A stretch of 64,000 nucleotides of DNA from Niabella sp. (GCF_030150205.1 NZ_JASLGT010000005.1:124001-188000), one strand, 5' to 3'; positions 9,101 to 18,260 are shown, numbered from the stretch's first letter. Notes: generated by a model from the sequence alone, not told the origin. Numbers and translations are program-made.

Positions 9101-9787
9101 TTAGTCCCTTCTGTTCATCAGGATGGAAATGTATTGCAACAGGGTTACCACGGCTGCCAGGGCTGCAACAACATAGGTGGTGGCCGCCCATTTTAAAGCA
9201 TCCTTCGCCATGGGGTATTCGGTGCTATTGGTTACATTGGTATGATTTAACCAGGCCAGGGCCCGCCTGCTGGCATCAAATTCAACCGGCAGGGTAATTA
9301 AAGAGAATACCACTGTAATTCCCATTAACACAATACCCGCCAGCAGCAGGGTATAACTTCCCGAAGCGGCCATAATGATACCAGCCAGGAGCACCCAGTT
9401 TACGATCATGGAGCTGAACTGAACAGCCGGTACCAGCTTGCTGCGCATCTGAAGTGGTGCATACTGGTGGGCATGCTGTACGGCATGGCCGCACTCGTGC
9501 GCTGCCACAGCTGCTGCAGCCACCGTTTGTCCTTCATAAACTTCCGGACTCAGGTTTACGGTTTTTTTAGCCGGATCATAGTGGTCGCTCAGGAACCCCT
9601 GCACAGAAGTTACCTGAACATCGTAGATGCCGTTTTCCCGGAGCATTTTTTCTGCAACTTCTTTTCCGCTCAGGCCGGCAGCCAGCGGAACTTTACTGTA
9701 CCGGCTGAATTTGCTCTTCAAAATCATTGATACGATCATGCTGATACCCATAAATAGCAGCGATACCATCATAATTCCTGGTGTCAT
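9101..9787 (-). CDS. Membrane zinc metallopeptidase, YugP type
   Basis: This 228-residue integral membrane protein belongs to the neutral zinc metallopeptidase_2 family. An N-terminal helix (about 3-23) is followed by the zinc-binding HECGHAVQH motif at about residue 92, a pair of helices at about 128-165 and a C-terminal helix at about 200-222. The family is widespread; its physiological substrate is unknown. Length and topology are normal. Confidence 0.9.
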   Translation of the reverse strand: MTPGIMMVSLLFMGISMIVSMILKSKFSRYSKVPLAAGLSGKEVAEKMLRENGIYDVQVTSVQGFLSDHYDPAKKTVNLSPEVYEGQTVAAAAVAAHECGHAVQHAHQYAPLQMRSKLVPAVQFSSMIVNWVLLAGIIMAASGSYTLLLAGIVLMGITVVFSLITLPVEFDASRRALAWLNHTNVTNSTEYPMAKDALKWAATTYVVAALAAVVTLLQYISILMNRRD

Positions 9788-10265
9788 ATTTCTTGAGTTT
9801 TCTTTATACCCAGCAAATCTCCATCCAATGATAATATTGGAGATTTGGCTGACTTTTTGTCATGTAGATAAGTTTTTTTGAAGATATTTGAAGCCTGGTT
9901 TTGTTAATAAATAATTAATAATCAAAATATTGCTTACTTTTTGGCGACTGAAATTTCAACAGTTCTTAATTTCTTAACCCCCTGCTTACTGAATTTGATT
10001 TTTTATTTCTAAGCCAGAATTGTACCTTAGTATCAGAATTTAATGGGTTAGTAAGTATTAAGGTCAGTCGAAAGATTGGCCTTTTTACTTTTTTAGAAGA
10101 CCGGATCCGGAAGCAGGAACTGGTTTTCTTTAGTGCTTCTAAAAACAGCAAAACTTCCTGCAGGGATACGGTTCCTTTTCATATGCAATTCTCATTCCAA
10201 ATCGCCCGCTCATTCACAGAACTTAAATCTTAACGCTCCACTTTCAATTCTGTTATCTTTACCAC
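9788..10265. other. Intergenic region upstream of radA
   Basis: No supported protein gene occurs between the divergent YugP-type and radA genes. A candidate structured RNA with a terminator-like end lies at about 9944-10090. A TATCTTTA box at 10254-10261 directly precedes the radA ATG. Confidence 0.5.
9944..10090 (+). ncRNA. Candidate rod-like structured RNA (6S-like shape)
   Basis: Segments of this gene-free stretch pair in nested order: CGACTGA (9945-9951) with TCAGTCG (10064-10070), CTTAAT (9965-9970) with ATTAAG (10057-10062), and CTTAACCC (9973-9980) with the GGGTT and AAG parts of 10045-10055. An internal hairpin CTAAG/CTTAG lies at 10009-10030. The end carries AAGGTCA/TGGCCTT plus a T-run (10060-10086), which looks like a forward terminator although no forward gene precedes it. 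The shape recalls 6S RNA, but no family match was possible. Confidence 0.3.
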
Positions 10266-11651
10266 ATGGCTAAGGTTAAGAAATCATTCTTTTGTCAGCA
10301 ATGCGGATATGAAAGTGTTAAATGGCTGGGGCAATGTCCGTCCTGCGGTCAATGGAATTCATTTGTTGAGGAGATCATTGATAAAGGATCCGATAAAACA
10401 GATTGGAATCAATATACCGGGGAAGTAAAGCGCAGTAATAAAACGATCTCCATACATGATGTCATCAGCCAGGAAGAAAAGCGGATCATAACCCGTGATG
10501 TGGAATTAAACCGGGTTTTGGGCGGCGGTATTGTAACGGGAAGCATCATCCTGGTTGCGGGAGAGCCCGGCATCGGGAAAAGCACGTTGTTTTTACAATG
10601 CGGACTGCAATTTACAAATACAAAGGTTTTATATATAAGCGGAGAGGAAAGTGAGCAACAGATAAAGATGCGTGCCGACCGTTTAACTGCCGGCGGTAGT
10701 GAAAAGATCAATGATCAGTTTTACCTGCTTACCGAAACCTCTACCCAAACCATTTTCCAGGAAATTAAAAAGCTAAAACCGCAGATCGTTATTGTAGACT
10801 CTGTACAAACATTACAGTCTCCGGTCATTGATGCTTCACCCGGAAGCATCTCTCAGATCCGGGAGTGTACATCCGAATTTCAGCGGTACGCAAAGGAAAC
10901 CCATACGCCTGTATTCCTGATTGGCCATATCACCAAGGAAGGAAGCATTGCAGGACCAAAAGTGCTGGAGCATATGGTGGATGTGGTACTGCAGTTTGAA
11001 GGAGACCGGCATTACGCCTACCGGATCCTGCGCACATTAAAGAACCGTTTTGGAAGCACTTCTGAATTGGGCATCTATGAAATGACGGATATGGGTATGC
11101 GGGGAGTGCTGAATCCATCGGAGATATTAATTACGCAAAAAGAAGACCAGCTGAGCGGTATTGCCATTGCGGCTACCATTGAAGGGGTACGCCCGCTGCT
11201 GATCGAAATTCAGTCGCTTGTTACACAATCCGTTTATGGAACACCACAACGTACGGCTACCGGCTTCGATCTCCGGCGCCTGCAGCTGTTACTGGCCGTG
11301 TTGGAAAAGCGGGGCGGCTTTCATTTCGGTGTTAAGGATGTATTCCTCAACATTGCCGGTGGCATCAAAGTAGAAGATCCTTCCATTGACCTCGCCGTAC
11401 TTTGTTCCTTATTGTCTTCTTATGAAGATGTGCCCCTGGCCCAAACCATTTGCTTTGCAGGGGAGGTGGGCTTAAGCGGCGAGATCAGGGCTGTAAACAA
11501 AATCGATCAGCGTATTGCGGAAGCCGAAAAGCTGGGCTTTGAAAAGATCATCGTATCAAAATACAACCAATCCCTGAAAAATACAAGCCGCTTTAATATT
11601 GAAGTGATCCGGATGGGCCGGGTAGAAGAGGTGTATCAATACCTCTTTTAA
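10266..11651 (+). CDS. radA: DNA repair protein RadA
   Basis: This 461-residue protein has the complete RadA/Sms layout: an N-terminal four-Cys zinc finger (CQQCGYESVKWLGQCPSCG, residues 10-28), a RecA-like ATPase with Walker A GEPGIGKST near residue 99, the RadA-specific KNRFG motif near residue 260, and a C-terminal Lon-protease-like domain from about 300. It is a branch-migration helicase acting on recombination intermediates in the cytoplasm. Length matches the family. Confidence 0.97.
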   Translation: MAKVKKSFFCQQCGYESVKWLGQCPSCGQWNSFVEEIIDKGSDKTDWNQYTGEVKRSNKTISIHDVISQEEKRIITRDVELNRVLGGGIVTGSIILVAGEPGIGKSTLFLQCGLQFTNTKVLYISGEESEQQIKMRADRLTAGGSEKINDQFYLLTETSTQTIFQEIKKLKPQIVIVDSVQTLQSPVIDASPGSISQIRECTSEFQRYAKETHTPVFLIGHITKEGSIAGPKVLEHMVDVVLQFEGDRHYAYRILRTLKNRFGSTSELGIYEMTDMGMRGVLNPSEILITQKEDQLSGIAIAATIEGVRPLLIEIQSLVTQSVYGTPQRTATGFDLRRLQLLLAVLEKRGGFHFGVKDVFLNIAGGIKVEDPSIDLAVLCSLLSSYEDVPLAQTICFAGEVGLSGEIRAVNKIDQRIAEAEKLGFEKIIVSKYNQSLKNTSRFNIEVIRMGRVEEVYQYLF

Positions 11652-11705
11652 GCCGTTCACATCATCATGTGATACGCTAAATTTTTTATTGGAATGCATT
11701 TCTTT

Positions 11706-11713
11706 CAATTTTG
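11706..11713 (+). promoter_or_regulatory. Possible -7 box of the pilus-like locus
   Basis: CAATTTTG resembles the Bacteroidota -7 consensus TAnnTTTG (7 of 8 positions fit allowing the first base) and lies about 60 bases before the first gene of the chaperone/pilin-like locus. Confidence 0.3.
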
Positions 11714-11772
11714 CAATGGATATAGGAAACTATGCTGCTTTTTAATTGACTTTTCCTCTTAAATTTTTAAGA

Positions 11773-12291
11773 ATGCACAAAACAACCAAAAACAAGATCG
11801 TGCTGGCCGCTTTTGCCGTTTGCATGATCAGTACTGCCCAGGCTCAATTACGCACCGTTGCGGTTAACGTAGAGCTAAAAGATGTAACCGGAGTGTCGCC
11901 GGTAGCCCCAACAGGATCAAACGAAGTAAATTTTGTTTACGAGACAACGGCCGACTACAACAGTGAAAAAACAGTAGAGATTGCGAACCAGTTCCGGGTT
12001 ACCAGTACCAAGCCCTACGATATAAAGGTGCACGGTACGGCTGATTTTACTGCCGGCGGAGGGAGCTCCCTGCCTTTAAGTATCTTAAAGCTGGCTGCGC
12101 GTATCACCGGCGGAACCAGTTTCCCAGCCGATATCACGCCTACACAAACAGATCAGACCCTGATTTCAGGTACGGCTACGCTGGATCAGGGATTTGATGT
12201 ACAATACAAGATCCCGCAGAATGCAGCATTGTTAACGGCCACAAAAACCACCTATACAACAAATATCGTTTATACCGCTACTGCACAATAA
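11773..12291 (+). CDS. Small secreted pilin-like subunit
   Basis: This 172-residue protein starts MHKTTKNKIVLAAFAVCM with a signal peptide ending TAQAQ. The mature part is a compact beta-rich domain whose landmarks (TTADYNSEKTVEIANQFRV, TKPYDIKVHG, ADFTAGG, a C-terminal TTNIVYTATAQ strand) recur in the C-terminal third of the 461-residue protein encoded at 13169. Together with the following chaperone gene, this suggests an exported fibre subunit. A terminator follows its stop codon, as in loci where the major subunit gene is expressed above its assembly genes. The function is inferred from context; no named family is recognised. Confidence 0.65.
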   Translation: MHKTTKNKIVLAAFAVCMISTAQAQLRTVAVNVELKDVTGVSPVAPTGSNEVNFVYETTADYNSEKTVEIANQFRVTSTKPYDIKVHGTADFTAGGGSSLPLSILKLAARITGGTSFPADITPTQTDQTLISGTATLDQGFDVQYKIPQNAALLTATKTTYTTNIVYTATAQ

Positions 12292-12307
12292 GCGGTTGTG
12301 GTACTTA

Positions 12308-12350
12308 AAAGCAGAAATTTTTGACATTCAAAAGTTTCTGCTTTATTATT
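12308..12350 (+). terminator. Terminator/attenuator between pilin-like and chaperone genes
   Basis: AAAGCAGAAA (12308-12317) is perfectly complementary to TTTCTGCTTT (12335-12344), followed by an AT-rich tail. It lies between the first and second genes of the locus. Confidence 0.65.
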
Positions 12351-12369
12351 TTAAATAGTACACGTCTCA

Positions 12370-13182
12370 ATGAGCCAGCGGTCCCTCAGCCTCCTCTTCT
12401 TAAGCCTCTTTTTTTGTTGCGGTTTACCGGCGCAGCAACTCTCCTTTTCTCCTATGCGCCTTTTTTTCAAAGGTGTTCCGGGAGAAACCGTGAGTGAAAC
12501 CATTACAGTATTCAATACCACAACTCAGTCTTATGAATTCTTATTAAGCCTGAAAGACTGGAACCGGGATTCGCTGGGCGTTAAACAGTATTTTCCTGTA
12601 AACAGCCTTCCGCATTCCAATGCAGCCAGTATCATCCTGCCCCAGACAAATTTTGTTGTGGCACCTGGTGAAAAAAAGACCTTTACGGTCAATATGCGGA
12701 TCCCCCTGGCGGATACCCAAAAAACGGCCAGCAATAGCATGTTGTTTTTTACACAGGTAAATGCGCCCCGCACAGCGGCAAAGGACAAATCCGGTATCGG
12801 CATCCGGATCAGCATGGAATTTGGTATCCAGCTTTTTTATACACCACCGGCTGCGCAAAAAGGCACACTCCGGTTCCTGGCCTTTCATTATGAACCCCCG
12901 CATGTAAAAGATAGCGCGGTGCACCGGTTGGTGGTAAAATATCAAAATACCGGGCAGGTGCATAAAGATGGTTTTATCCGGTTTGAACTAACGAATAAGC
13001 AAACGGGGGAAGAAATAAAGCCGGAGCCGGTGCCCATTGCCATTACGCCCGGAGATGACCAGGTGATTAATTACCCGCTCCCTAAGCTGGCCGCCGGAAA
13101 CTATCTTGCGGTAGCCATACTGGACGCCGGGGCCGACAATGAATTAAAAGTTGCAGAAAAAAATATTCATGTGGAAGAATAG
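12370..13182 (+). CDS. PapD-like periplasmic chaperone
   Basis: This 270-residue protein has a signal peptide (to about GLPAQQ) and two beta domains. The first (about 24-150) begins LSFSPMRLFFKGVPGETVSETITVFN and contains LPQTNFVVAPGEKKTFTVNMRIP, the pattern of pilus-assembly chaperone and related Ig-like proteins that contact subunits through exposed strands. The second domain (about 160-265) is Ig-like. It probably holds exported subunits in the periplasm. The stop codon overlaps the next gene by 14 bases, indicating coupled translation. Assignment is by fold pattern and context. Confidence 0.65.
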   Translation: MSQRSLSLLFLSLFFCCGLPAQQLSFSPMRLFFKGVPGETVSETITVFNTTTQSYEFLLSLKDWNRDSLGVKQYFPVNSLPHSNAASIILPQTNFVVAPGEKKTFTVNMRIPLADTQKTASNSMLFFTQVNAPRTAAKDKSGIGIRISMEFGIQLFYTPPAAQKGTLRFLAFHYEPPHVKDSAVHRLVVKYQNTGQVHKDGFIRFELTNKQTGEEIKPEPVPIAITPGDDQVINYPLPKLAAGNYLAVAILDAGADNELKVAEKNIHVEE

Positions 13183-14554
13183 GGTCATCCGGCCTTTTTG
13201 GCTGGTACTGTTGCTTTGGTATCCGCTTGTGCTGCGCGCCCAAAATGCCCAGCTGATCATTAATGAAGACGCCTTAATAAGCGGATCAAAAAGTGTAACG
13301 GCAAGCGGATACAACTATAACCCGTTACTGGCACTGCTGCCCAATATTCTGGTAAAGGGCAACGGCGATCTGAACCCATCTCCTGTTACGGGCATTGTTG
13401 TGCCCCTGTCAAAGATTTCTGCCAGATTTATCAAAGGAACAAACCAGGATAATGCCGTTATCCTTAATATGTCTAACCAGCCGATAACCAGCGCGCTTTT
13501 AGCATTAGGATTGCTTAACAAAGGAGATTTTGAAGTAAAATATGAGGCTGCCAGTCTTGGGGCAACGGCCTGGCAGGCGGGTACCTACTCCAATACATTG
13601 GCTTACTCGCTTAGCGGGATCAGTGTTGGAACCGTTACGCCTGCGGAGGTGATCCTCACTGTGGTTGTGGATCCGCTTATAAAAGAGAGCATGGCCCCGG
13701 CAGATATATCGCTGCTGGTAGATAACCTCAAATACTTCCGGAATATCACACTGGAATTCAATAACGCATTTCAGCTGCGGCATACGGTACCGGTACAGCT
13801 GAGCCTTGCCGCAAATACAACGCAGCTGGGTTTTACAAACGGATATGCCGGTGTAGCGGACCCGCAAACTGCTGTGGGCAAAATACAGGTGCAAATGACT
13901 ACACCCACAGGTGCGATAATGCCGCTGACGACCACCAGCCAGCAATTGGTTGCCAATGCCCCGGTGCCTGTGGGGAATAAAACCAGTTTTACAGCCCGGT
14001 TTTTTATTAGCCCGGCGGATTTAAAAACGGCGTTTATCAATAAGGGAAATTACAGCACTACCCTTGCCCTGCAGGGAACCAATGCCAGCCCGGCGGCTAT
14101 TTATAGCAAAGTACTAAACCTGAATGTTATCGTAAACGACCTTTCAGAATTCAACCTGTCAACCACGGGTGTAACCCTGCCGTTTCAAACTGCGGCAGAT
14201 TACAAAAACGGGGTGGCATTGGATATTGCCAATCATTTGCAGGTAAGCAAAACAACGCCCTATGATATCAGTGTAAGAGCATCTGCTGCTGATTTTACGG
14301 GTTCCGGGACAGCTTCCGGAGCCACCTTGCCGGCAAGCATACTGGAGCTAAGCCCCGTCGCCGGTCAAACAGGTGTGAACACCGTAAGTGCTCTTTCTAC
14401 AACCGATCAATTGCTGGTGAGCGGAGCGCTTCCGGTTGTGGACCGGTATCTGAATATACGCTACCGGATACCTCCTTCCCGAACACAATATTTGATCAAC
14501 AAGCCCGCCGGTACTTATACAGCGGTGATTAATTATACCTTAACCGCGCACTAA
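13169..14554 (+). CDS. Secreted multi-domain protein with a C-terminal pilin-like domain
   Basis: This 461-residue protein begins MWKNRVIRPFWLVLLLWYP with a signal peptide ending LRAQ. It is entirely beta-rich and appears to contain an N-terminal and a middle domain (to about 325) followed by a domain from about 335 that parallels the 172-residue secreted protein at 11773: TAADYKNGVALDIANHLQV, TTPYDISVRA, ADFTGSG, and a final TYTAVINYTL strand. By analogy with chaperone-usher loci it could be a tip subunit or adhesin. The ATG at 13169 is preferred to an upstream TTG at 13151. Its stop lies only four bases from the end of the convergent usher-like gene. Confidence 0.6.
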   Translation: MWKNRVIRPFWLVLLLWYPLVLRAQNAQLIINEDALISGSKSVTASGYNYNPLLALLPNILVKGNGDLNPSPVTGIVVPLSKISARFIKGTNQDNAVILNMSNQPITSALLALGLLNKGDFEVKYEAASLGATAWQAGTYSNTLAYSLSGISVGTVTPAEVILTVVVDPLIKESMAPADISLLVDNLKYFRNITLEFNNAFQLRHTVPVQLSLAANTTQLGFTNGYAGVADPQTAVGKIQVQMTTPTGAIMPLTTTSQQLVANAPVPVGNKTSFTARFFISPADLKTAFINKGNYSTTLALQGTNASPAAIYSKVLNLNVIVNDLSEFNLSTTGVTLPFQTAADYKNGVALDIANHLQVSKTTPYDISVRASAADFTGSGTASGATLPASILELSPVAGQTGVNTVSALSTTDQLLVSGALPVVDRYLNIRYRIPPSRTQYLINKPAGTYTAVINYTLTAH

Positions 14555-14558
14555 ACGC

Positions 14559-17414
14559 TTAGTTAAACCGGGTAACCTCAACCTTCCGGACCCGGTAAGT
14601 ATACTTCAATTCAATGGCTTCCTGGCGCTGTTGCAATATCTGCACCGTTTTGTTTTCCTCAAGCATGGTAAAGCCCAGGGCACCGGCTTCCACAGAAAGC
14701 ATGTAATGATCTTCGGGTAGGTAAAGATGAAACAGGCCTTGCTCATTTATAAGGGTCGTAAATGAGGTCCCGTTCTTTGAAACCGCCTTTACCCGGATGC
14801 CGGCGGGCGGTGGTGGAGCATCAGCATATTTATCGGCCACATAGACCAGCTTCCCCGTTAACAACGCTGTTTTTACAAGTGCTACTTCAAACCGGCTGTT
14901 TTTTCTCAACACAATTTCGGGACTATACAACAGGCTCCAGTTCTTATGATTGAGAATGGAAACGGAATAGCTTTTGTTTTTTTGCCCGGTAAATTTTACA
15001 AGTCCCTTCTTGTTGGTGATGGCCATCGTTCCGTCGATGCGTACCTGAACGCCCGGTGCGGCGGGTTCCCCCTCGTCATAACGGCCATTGGCATTCAGGT
15101 CTGCATAAAAGAAAAGTTCCAGCTTCCGTTCCTGCAGTTCATCCTTACTGTGAAAACTTTTTTCTATTCCAAACCGGAGCTGCCTGTTGCTGTAACGGTA
15201 TTGCAGAGAGGGATCGCCGGGGTCATAGCTGTTGCCGGCGCCCTGGTTTACACTATAGGCCATTGGCTGCACATTGATCCCATAAAGTACATCGGTTGTA
15301 ACAGCCCAGTTGTTTTTCAGGTGCCAGCGAAGGTTGCCGTTTACAGCGTAATTGGAACTATGATTGTAGCCGGAATAATTATAGGTAGCACCGGTATTTA
15401 CAGACACCCGCCGCTGAAAAAGCATAAAGCCCGTGGTTGGTCCAAGGGATAGGAACGTATATTTCGGTTGCTGCAGGTTCAATGCCAGGGCATCGGTCAG
15501 ATAATAGCTGTTAAACTGTGCAAATGCAGAAAAGCCCAGCACCTGGCTTTTGTAGGAGGTATTGATGCGTGAGGACAGGAAGGGCGCCTGGGGTCTTCCG
15601 GAGGTGTTCTGGAAGGTATAGCCGTTGTCGGCTTCAAGAAAAAAAGTACTTGCAGCATATGTATAGCCCAGGTTTATTTTCCCGCGAAGGGATGCCGACC
15701 TCCAGTTTTCGTTTTCTGTTTGCAGCCGGATATGTTGCGCAAAATAATAAGGTCTGAAGGCAAGGTTCCAGTTTCCAAGCCGGGCTCCGTAACCTATTTC
15801 ATAGGTGCTGTTCCCATACCGGCTGGCAGCAGCAAGATATTCGTTCCCGAAATAGTAAAGCAGCCTGGGGTTATTATTCAGCAGGCGTATGGCTGCTGTA
15901 AGGGTATTACTTCCGCCAAGATCAAAAGAAATAGCATTGTCTAGCTGAAGCAGCCCTCTTCTTAGCCCGCCGTAGTAGGGTGTTGAATAATAGTTATAAC
16001 TATAGGTTCTGAAGTGTTCATGGTCGTGTACGAATTTTAACCCTGCGGCAAATCCAGACCGGGTGTCTGCATTTTTTATATAGAGCAGGCTGGAACCGGC
16101 TTCAACTCCAAAATAAGTTTTTTTATTAACAGGTATGGTAATACTTCCAGACAGCAGCGAGGTATGGATATGGCTCCAGGTGTTCGCATGCTGTAACAGG
16201 ATCAGGGATTTATTTTTTACGGGAGAGGACTGATCCTGGTAGGCAATGGCAAAGGTTGATCCCTGGTTTTGGGGGATGTGGTAAAGGTTGTTGTATAACA
16301 GGTAATTGTTTTCAACGCCGTATACCTGTAATGATTGATGGGCGCCGGTTTTTAAACTGGCTTTAACTCCTCTTCCATTCAGGTTAAAATCAAGCAGCTC
16401 ATAAATCGTTCCTGCTTTCAATCCCCATTTACGGGATTGGTAATCGACATAGGTATCATAGAGATTGAGCCCTTTTTGTACAGGGCTGTTTAAATAGTCT
16501 GCGTTCAGCCGGTACCGGAGTTGCTGACTATCGGCCAGAAAAAATAAACCGTTTCCCTGCAGCTGATAGGCGGAAAGCCCTTGATTTACCGACAGGAAAC
16601 GCAACCCGATCGTATTGGGCGGGCTTTGTGAAAACGGAGCCTGGTTCAGGAACAGCCGCTTGTCGCTGCTTATGCTCATCATCCGCAGGTTTTTTACAGC
16701 AAGCAGGCTCCCGGTTTTATCAAGGGCGCGGATAAGGACCAGGAAGTCGGAGGCGGTGCGGCTCCGCAGCTTATTTACGGCCGTGAATACAATGGTTTGC
16801 TGTTGCCCCGGTGCCAGCGTTCGTTCATCTACATCACCCGTAAATTCCAGCCCTGCCGGAATATTGCTTAATTCCAGGTGAAAACTGACCGGGATCAGTC
16901 CGTTATTATAGCAACGAATAGCAACGCTGGTTTGCCGGCTGATCTGGCTGAGATAGATCTCCGGCTCATCCGTGTCAACCATCAGCCCCTGTGTTTGCCG
17001 GAGGTGGGTAACAAAAGACGCCGCGTTTTGTACGGGTATTTCCTTTTGTACGGCAGCGAGCAGAAAAAGAAACTCCTGGAAATTGCGGTGAACCGTACGC
17101 CGGTCGGCAAAATATTTAAGCGGGAACCACTTTTTTTCCCGCGGTTGTAAATGCATACTGTCCGGCAGATTCAGTAACCCTTTTACAGATGCTGCGGCAT
17201 TTGTTTGAAAAAGGAGCACTTCGGTGGCGCCGTTGTTCTCGATCCAGAGGCTATTGGAAAATGTTTCGCCGGGGCGGATGGCTACTGTATCGTATTTAAA
17301 ACCATAGCGCACCAACGGTTGCTGCGCTGTAGTAAGCAGGCAGCCCAGAATACCCAGGATAAGAAAAACAATGCGCACGGAAATGAAGCAGTAATAGAGG
17401 TATGATGATTGCAC
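14559..17414 (-). CDS. Usher-like outer-membrane beta-barrel protein
   Basis: This 951-residue protein has a signal peptide (to about TTAQQ), two Ig-like domains (about 30-245, including RPGETFSNSLWIENNG and LAPGQQQTIVFTA), a long region of alternating strands typical of an outer-membrane barrel (about 250-760), and two C-terminal beta domains (about 765-860 and 860-951). The first C-terminal domain begins with an SdrD/EF-hand-like loop DLNANGRYDEGEPAAPGV. A periplasmic domain, a large barrel and two C-terminal domains is the plan of fimbrial ushers, although no usher family signature is recognised. It follows the LuxR-type gene by 56 bases on the same strand and converges on the chaperone/subunit genes. 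Confidence 0.6.
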   Translation of the reverse strand: MQSSYLYYCFISVRIVFLILGILGCLLTTAQQPLVRYGFKYDTVAIRPGETFSNSLWIENNGATEVLLFQTNAAASVKGLLNLPDSMHLQPREKKWFPLKYFADRRTVHRNFQEFLFLLAAVQKEIPVQNAASFVTHLRQTQGLMVDTDEPEIYLSQISRQTSVAIRCYNNGLIPVSFHLELSNIPAGLEFTGDVDERTLAPGQQQTIVFTAVNKLRSRTASDFLVLIRALDKTGSLLAVKNLRMMSISSDKRLFLNQAPFSQSPPNTIGLRFLSVNQGLSAYQLQGNGLFFLADSQQLRYRLNADYLNSPVQKGLNLYDTYVDYQSRKWGLKAGTIYELLDFNLNGRGVKASLKTGAHQSLQVYGVENNYLLYNNLYHIPQNQGSTFAIAYQDQSSPVKNKSLILLQHANTWSHIHTSLLSGSITIPVNKKTYFGVEAGSSLLYIKNADTRSGFAAGLKFVHDHEHFRTYSYNYYSTPYYGGLRRGLLQLDNAISFDLGGSNTLTAAIRLLNNNPRLLYYFGNEYLAAASRYGNSTYEIGYGARLGNWNLAFRPYYFAQHIRLQTENENWRSASLRGKINLGYTYAASTFFLEADNGYTFQNTSGRPQAPFLSSRINTSYKSQVLGFSAFAQFNSYYLTDALALNLQQPKYTFLSLGPTTGFMLFQRRVSVNTGATYNYSGYNHSSNYAVNGNLRWHLKNNWAVTTDVLYGINVQPMAYSVNQGAGNSYDPGDPSLQYRYSNRQLRFGIEKSFHSKDELQERKLELFFYADLNANGRYDEGEPAAPGVQVRIDGTMAITNKKGLVKFTGQKNKSYSVSILNHKNWSLLYSPEIVLRKNSRFEVALVKTALLTGKLVYVADKYADAPPPPAGIRVKAVSKNGTSFTTLINEQGLFHLYLPEDHYMLSVEAGALGFTMLEENKTVQILQQRQEAIELKYTYRVRKVEVTRFN

Positions 17415-17470
17415 AAATGTACGCGGTAGCCCTTCTATTTTGCAGAAGGCATAACCACATAAAGATGTGA

Positions 17471-18133
17471 TTACAGGTAGTGGAATTTAAGCAGGGCGAT
17501 CAGTTCGGCCTTACTGTTGATCCGGAACATTTTATAAATGTTCTTGATGTGTTCCCGTACCGTATCGATAGAAATATTATGCTTGTATGCAATAAGTTTG
17601 TAACTAAGTCCTTCCACAATCCCTTCTACAATTTGCTGCTGCCGGTGTGTTAGCTTCCCGGATAGCTCAACATTGTGGTGGAGGTAGTCAAAGATCTTAC
17701 CGGTTACTGCCGTGCTGATAAAGGCTTCGCCTTCGATGATTTTTATCAACGCATGATTAAATTCCGCAACGGAAAATGAACCGGGGATAAATCCCCGCAC
17801 ACCCGTCCGTATGTATTTCAGCAGCAGGCCCAGGTCTCCCACTTCGCCCACCGTTACGATCACGGCCCCGGGAAACGATTGAGACAGACCCGACAAAAGT
17901 GCCAGGCTTTCCGGCCGGGTAAGATCTGCTGCAAGTAAGATCAATGGCGGACGCGAAAAAAGAAGCCGGTAGGCATGTAAAGAATGATCTCCGGAGTCCG
18001 TAGCAACCTGTACCCTGAAGTTAAAGGCGGCACTTTGCCTCAGAAAGGTCGTTAGGTGTTCAGTAAAATAAACATCATCCGATACGATCATCGTATCGAT
18101 AATAGCGGTAGAGGGCATAACCATAATTTTCAT
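17471..18133 (-). CDS. LuxR/NarL-type response regulator
   Basis: This 220-residue protein has an N-terminal receiver-like domain and a C-terminal GerE helix-turn-helix (about 155-215: LTHRQQQIVEGIVEGLSYKLIAY, ISIDTVREHIKNIYKMF). The acidic pair SDD (18-20) and Asp70 in LLAADLTRP occupy the expected phosphorylation positions, but the conserved Lys of the receiver is not evident (GFIPGSF), so it may be atypical. It is encoded just upstream of the usher-like gene and is the obvious candidate regulator of the surface-structure locus. Several Met codons near the N-terminus leave the start uncertain. Confidence 0.85.
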   Translation of the reverse strand: MKIMVMPSTAIIDTMIVSDDVYFTEHLTTFLRQSAAFNFRVQVATDSGDHSLHAYRLLFSRPPLILLAADLTRPESLALLSGLSQSFPGAVIVTVGEVGDLGLLLKYIRTGVRGFIPGSFSVAEFNHALIKIIEGEAFISTAVTGKIFDYLHHNVELSGKLTHRQQQIVEGIVEGLSYKLIAYKHNISIDTVREHIKNIYKMFRINSKAELIALLKFHYL

Positions 18134-18234
18134 TTATGTCAGCTCCATAGGGGGGCGTTCCGATTAAACTTAGTCCTGGTTGAACGCGGTTCAAATCTAA
18201 AAATAAAAATCCGCTTTTGTACATGTTTATTTTT

Positions 18235-18242
18235 TATATTTG
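18235..18242 (+). promoter_or_regulatory. -7 promoter box of comF-like gene
   Basis: TATATTTG is a perfect TAnnTTTG match, with TTTG 15 bases upstream (18216-18219). It overlaps the in-frame TTG at 18240 and therefore supports the ATG at 18261 as the real start. Confidence 0.6.
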
Positions 18243-18260
18243 ACTAAGAAGCTAATAAAG

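Noticed and set aside
18240..18260. TTG start for the ComF-like protein
   Set aside because: The TTG is inside a perfect -7 promoter box; the ATG at 18261 fits better.
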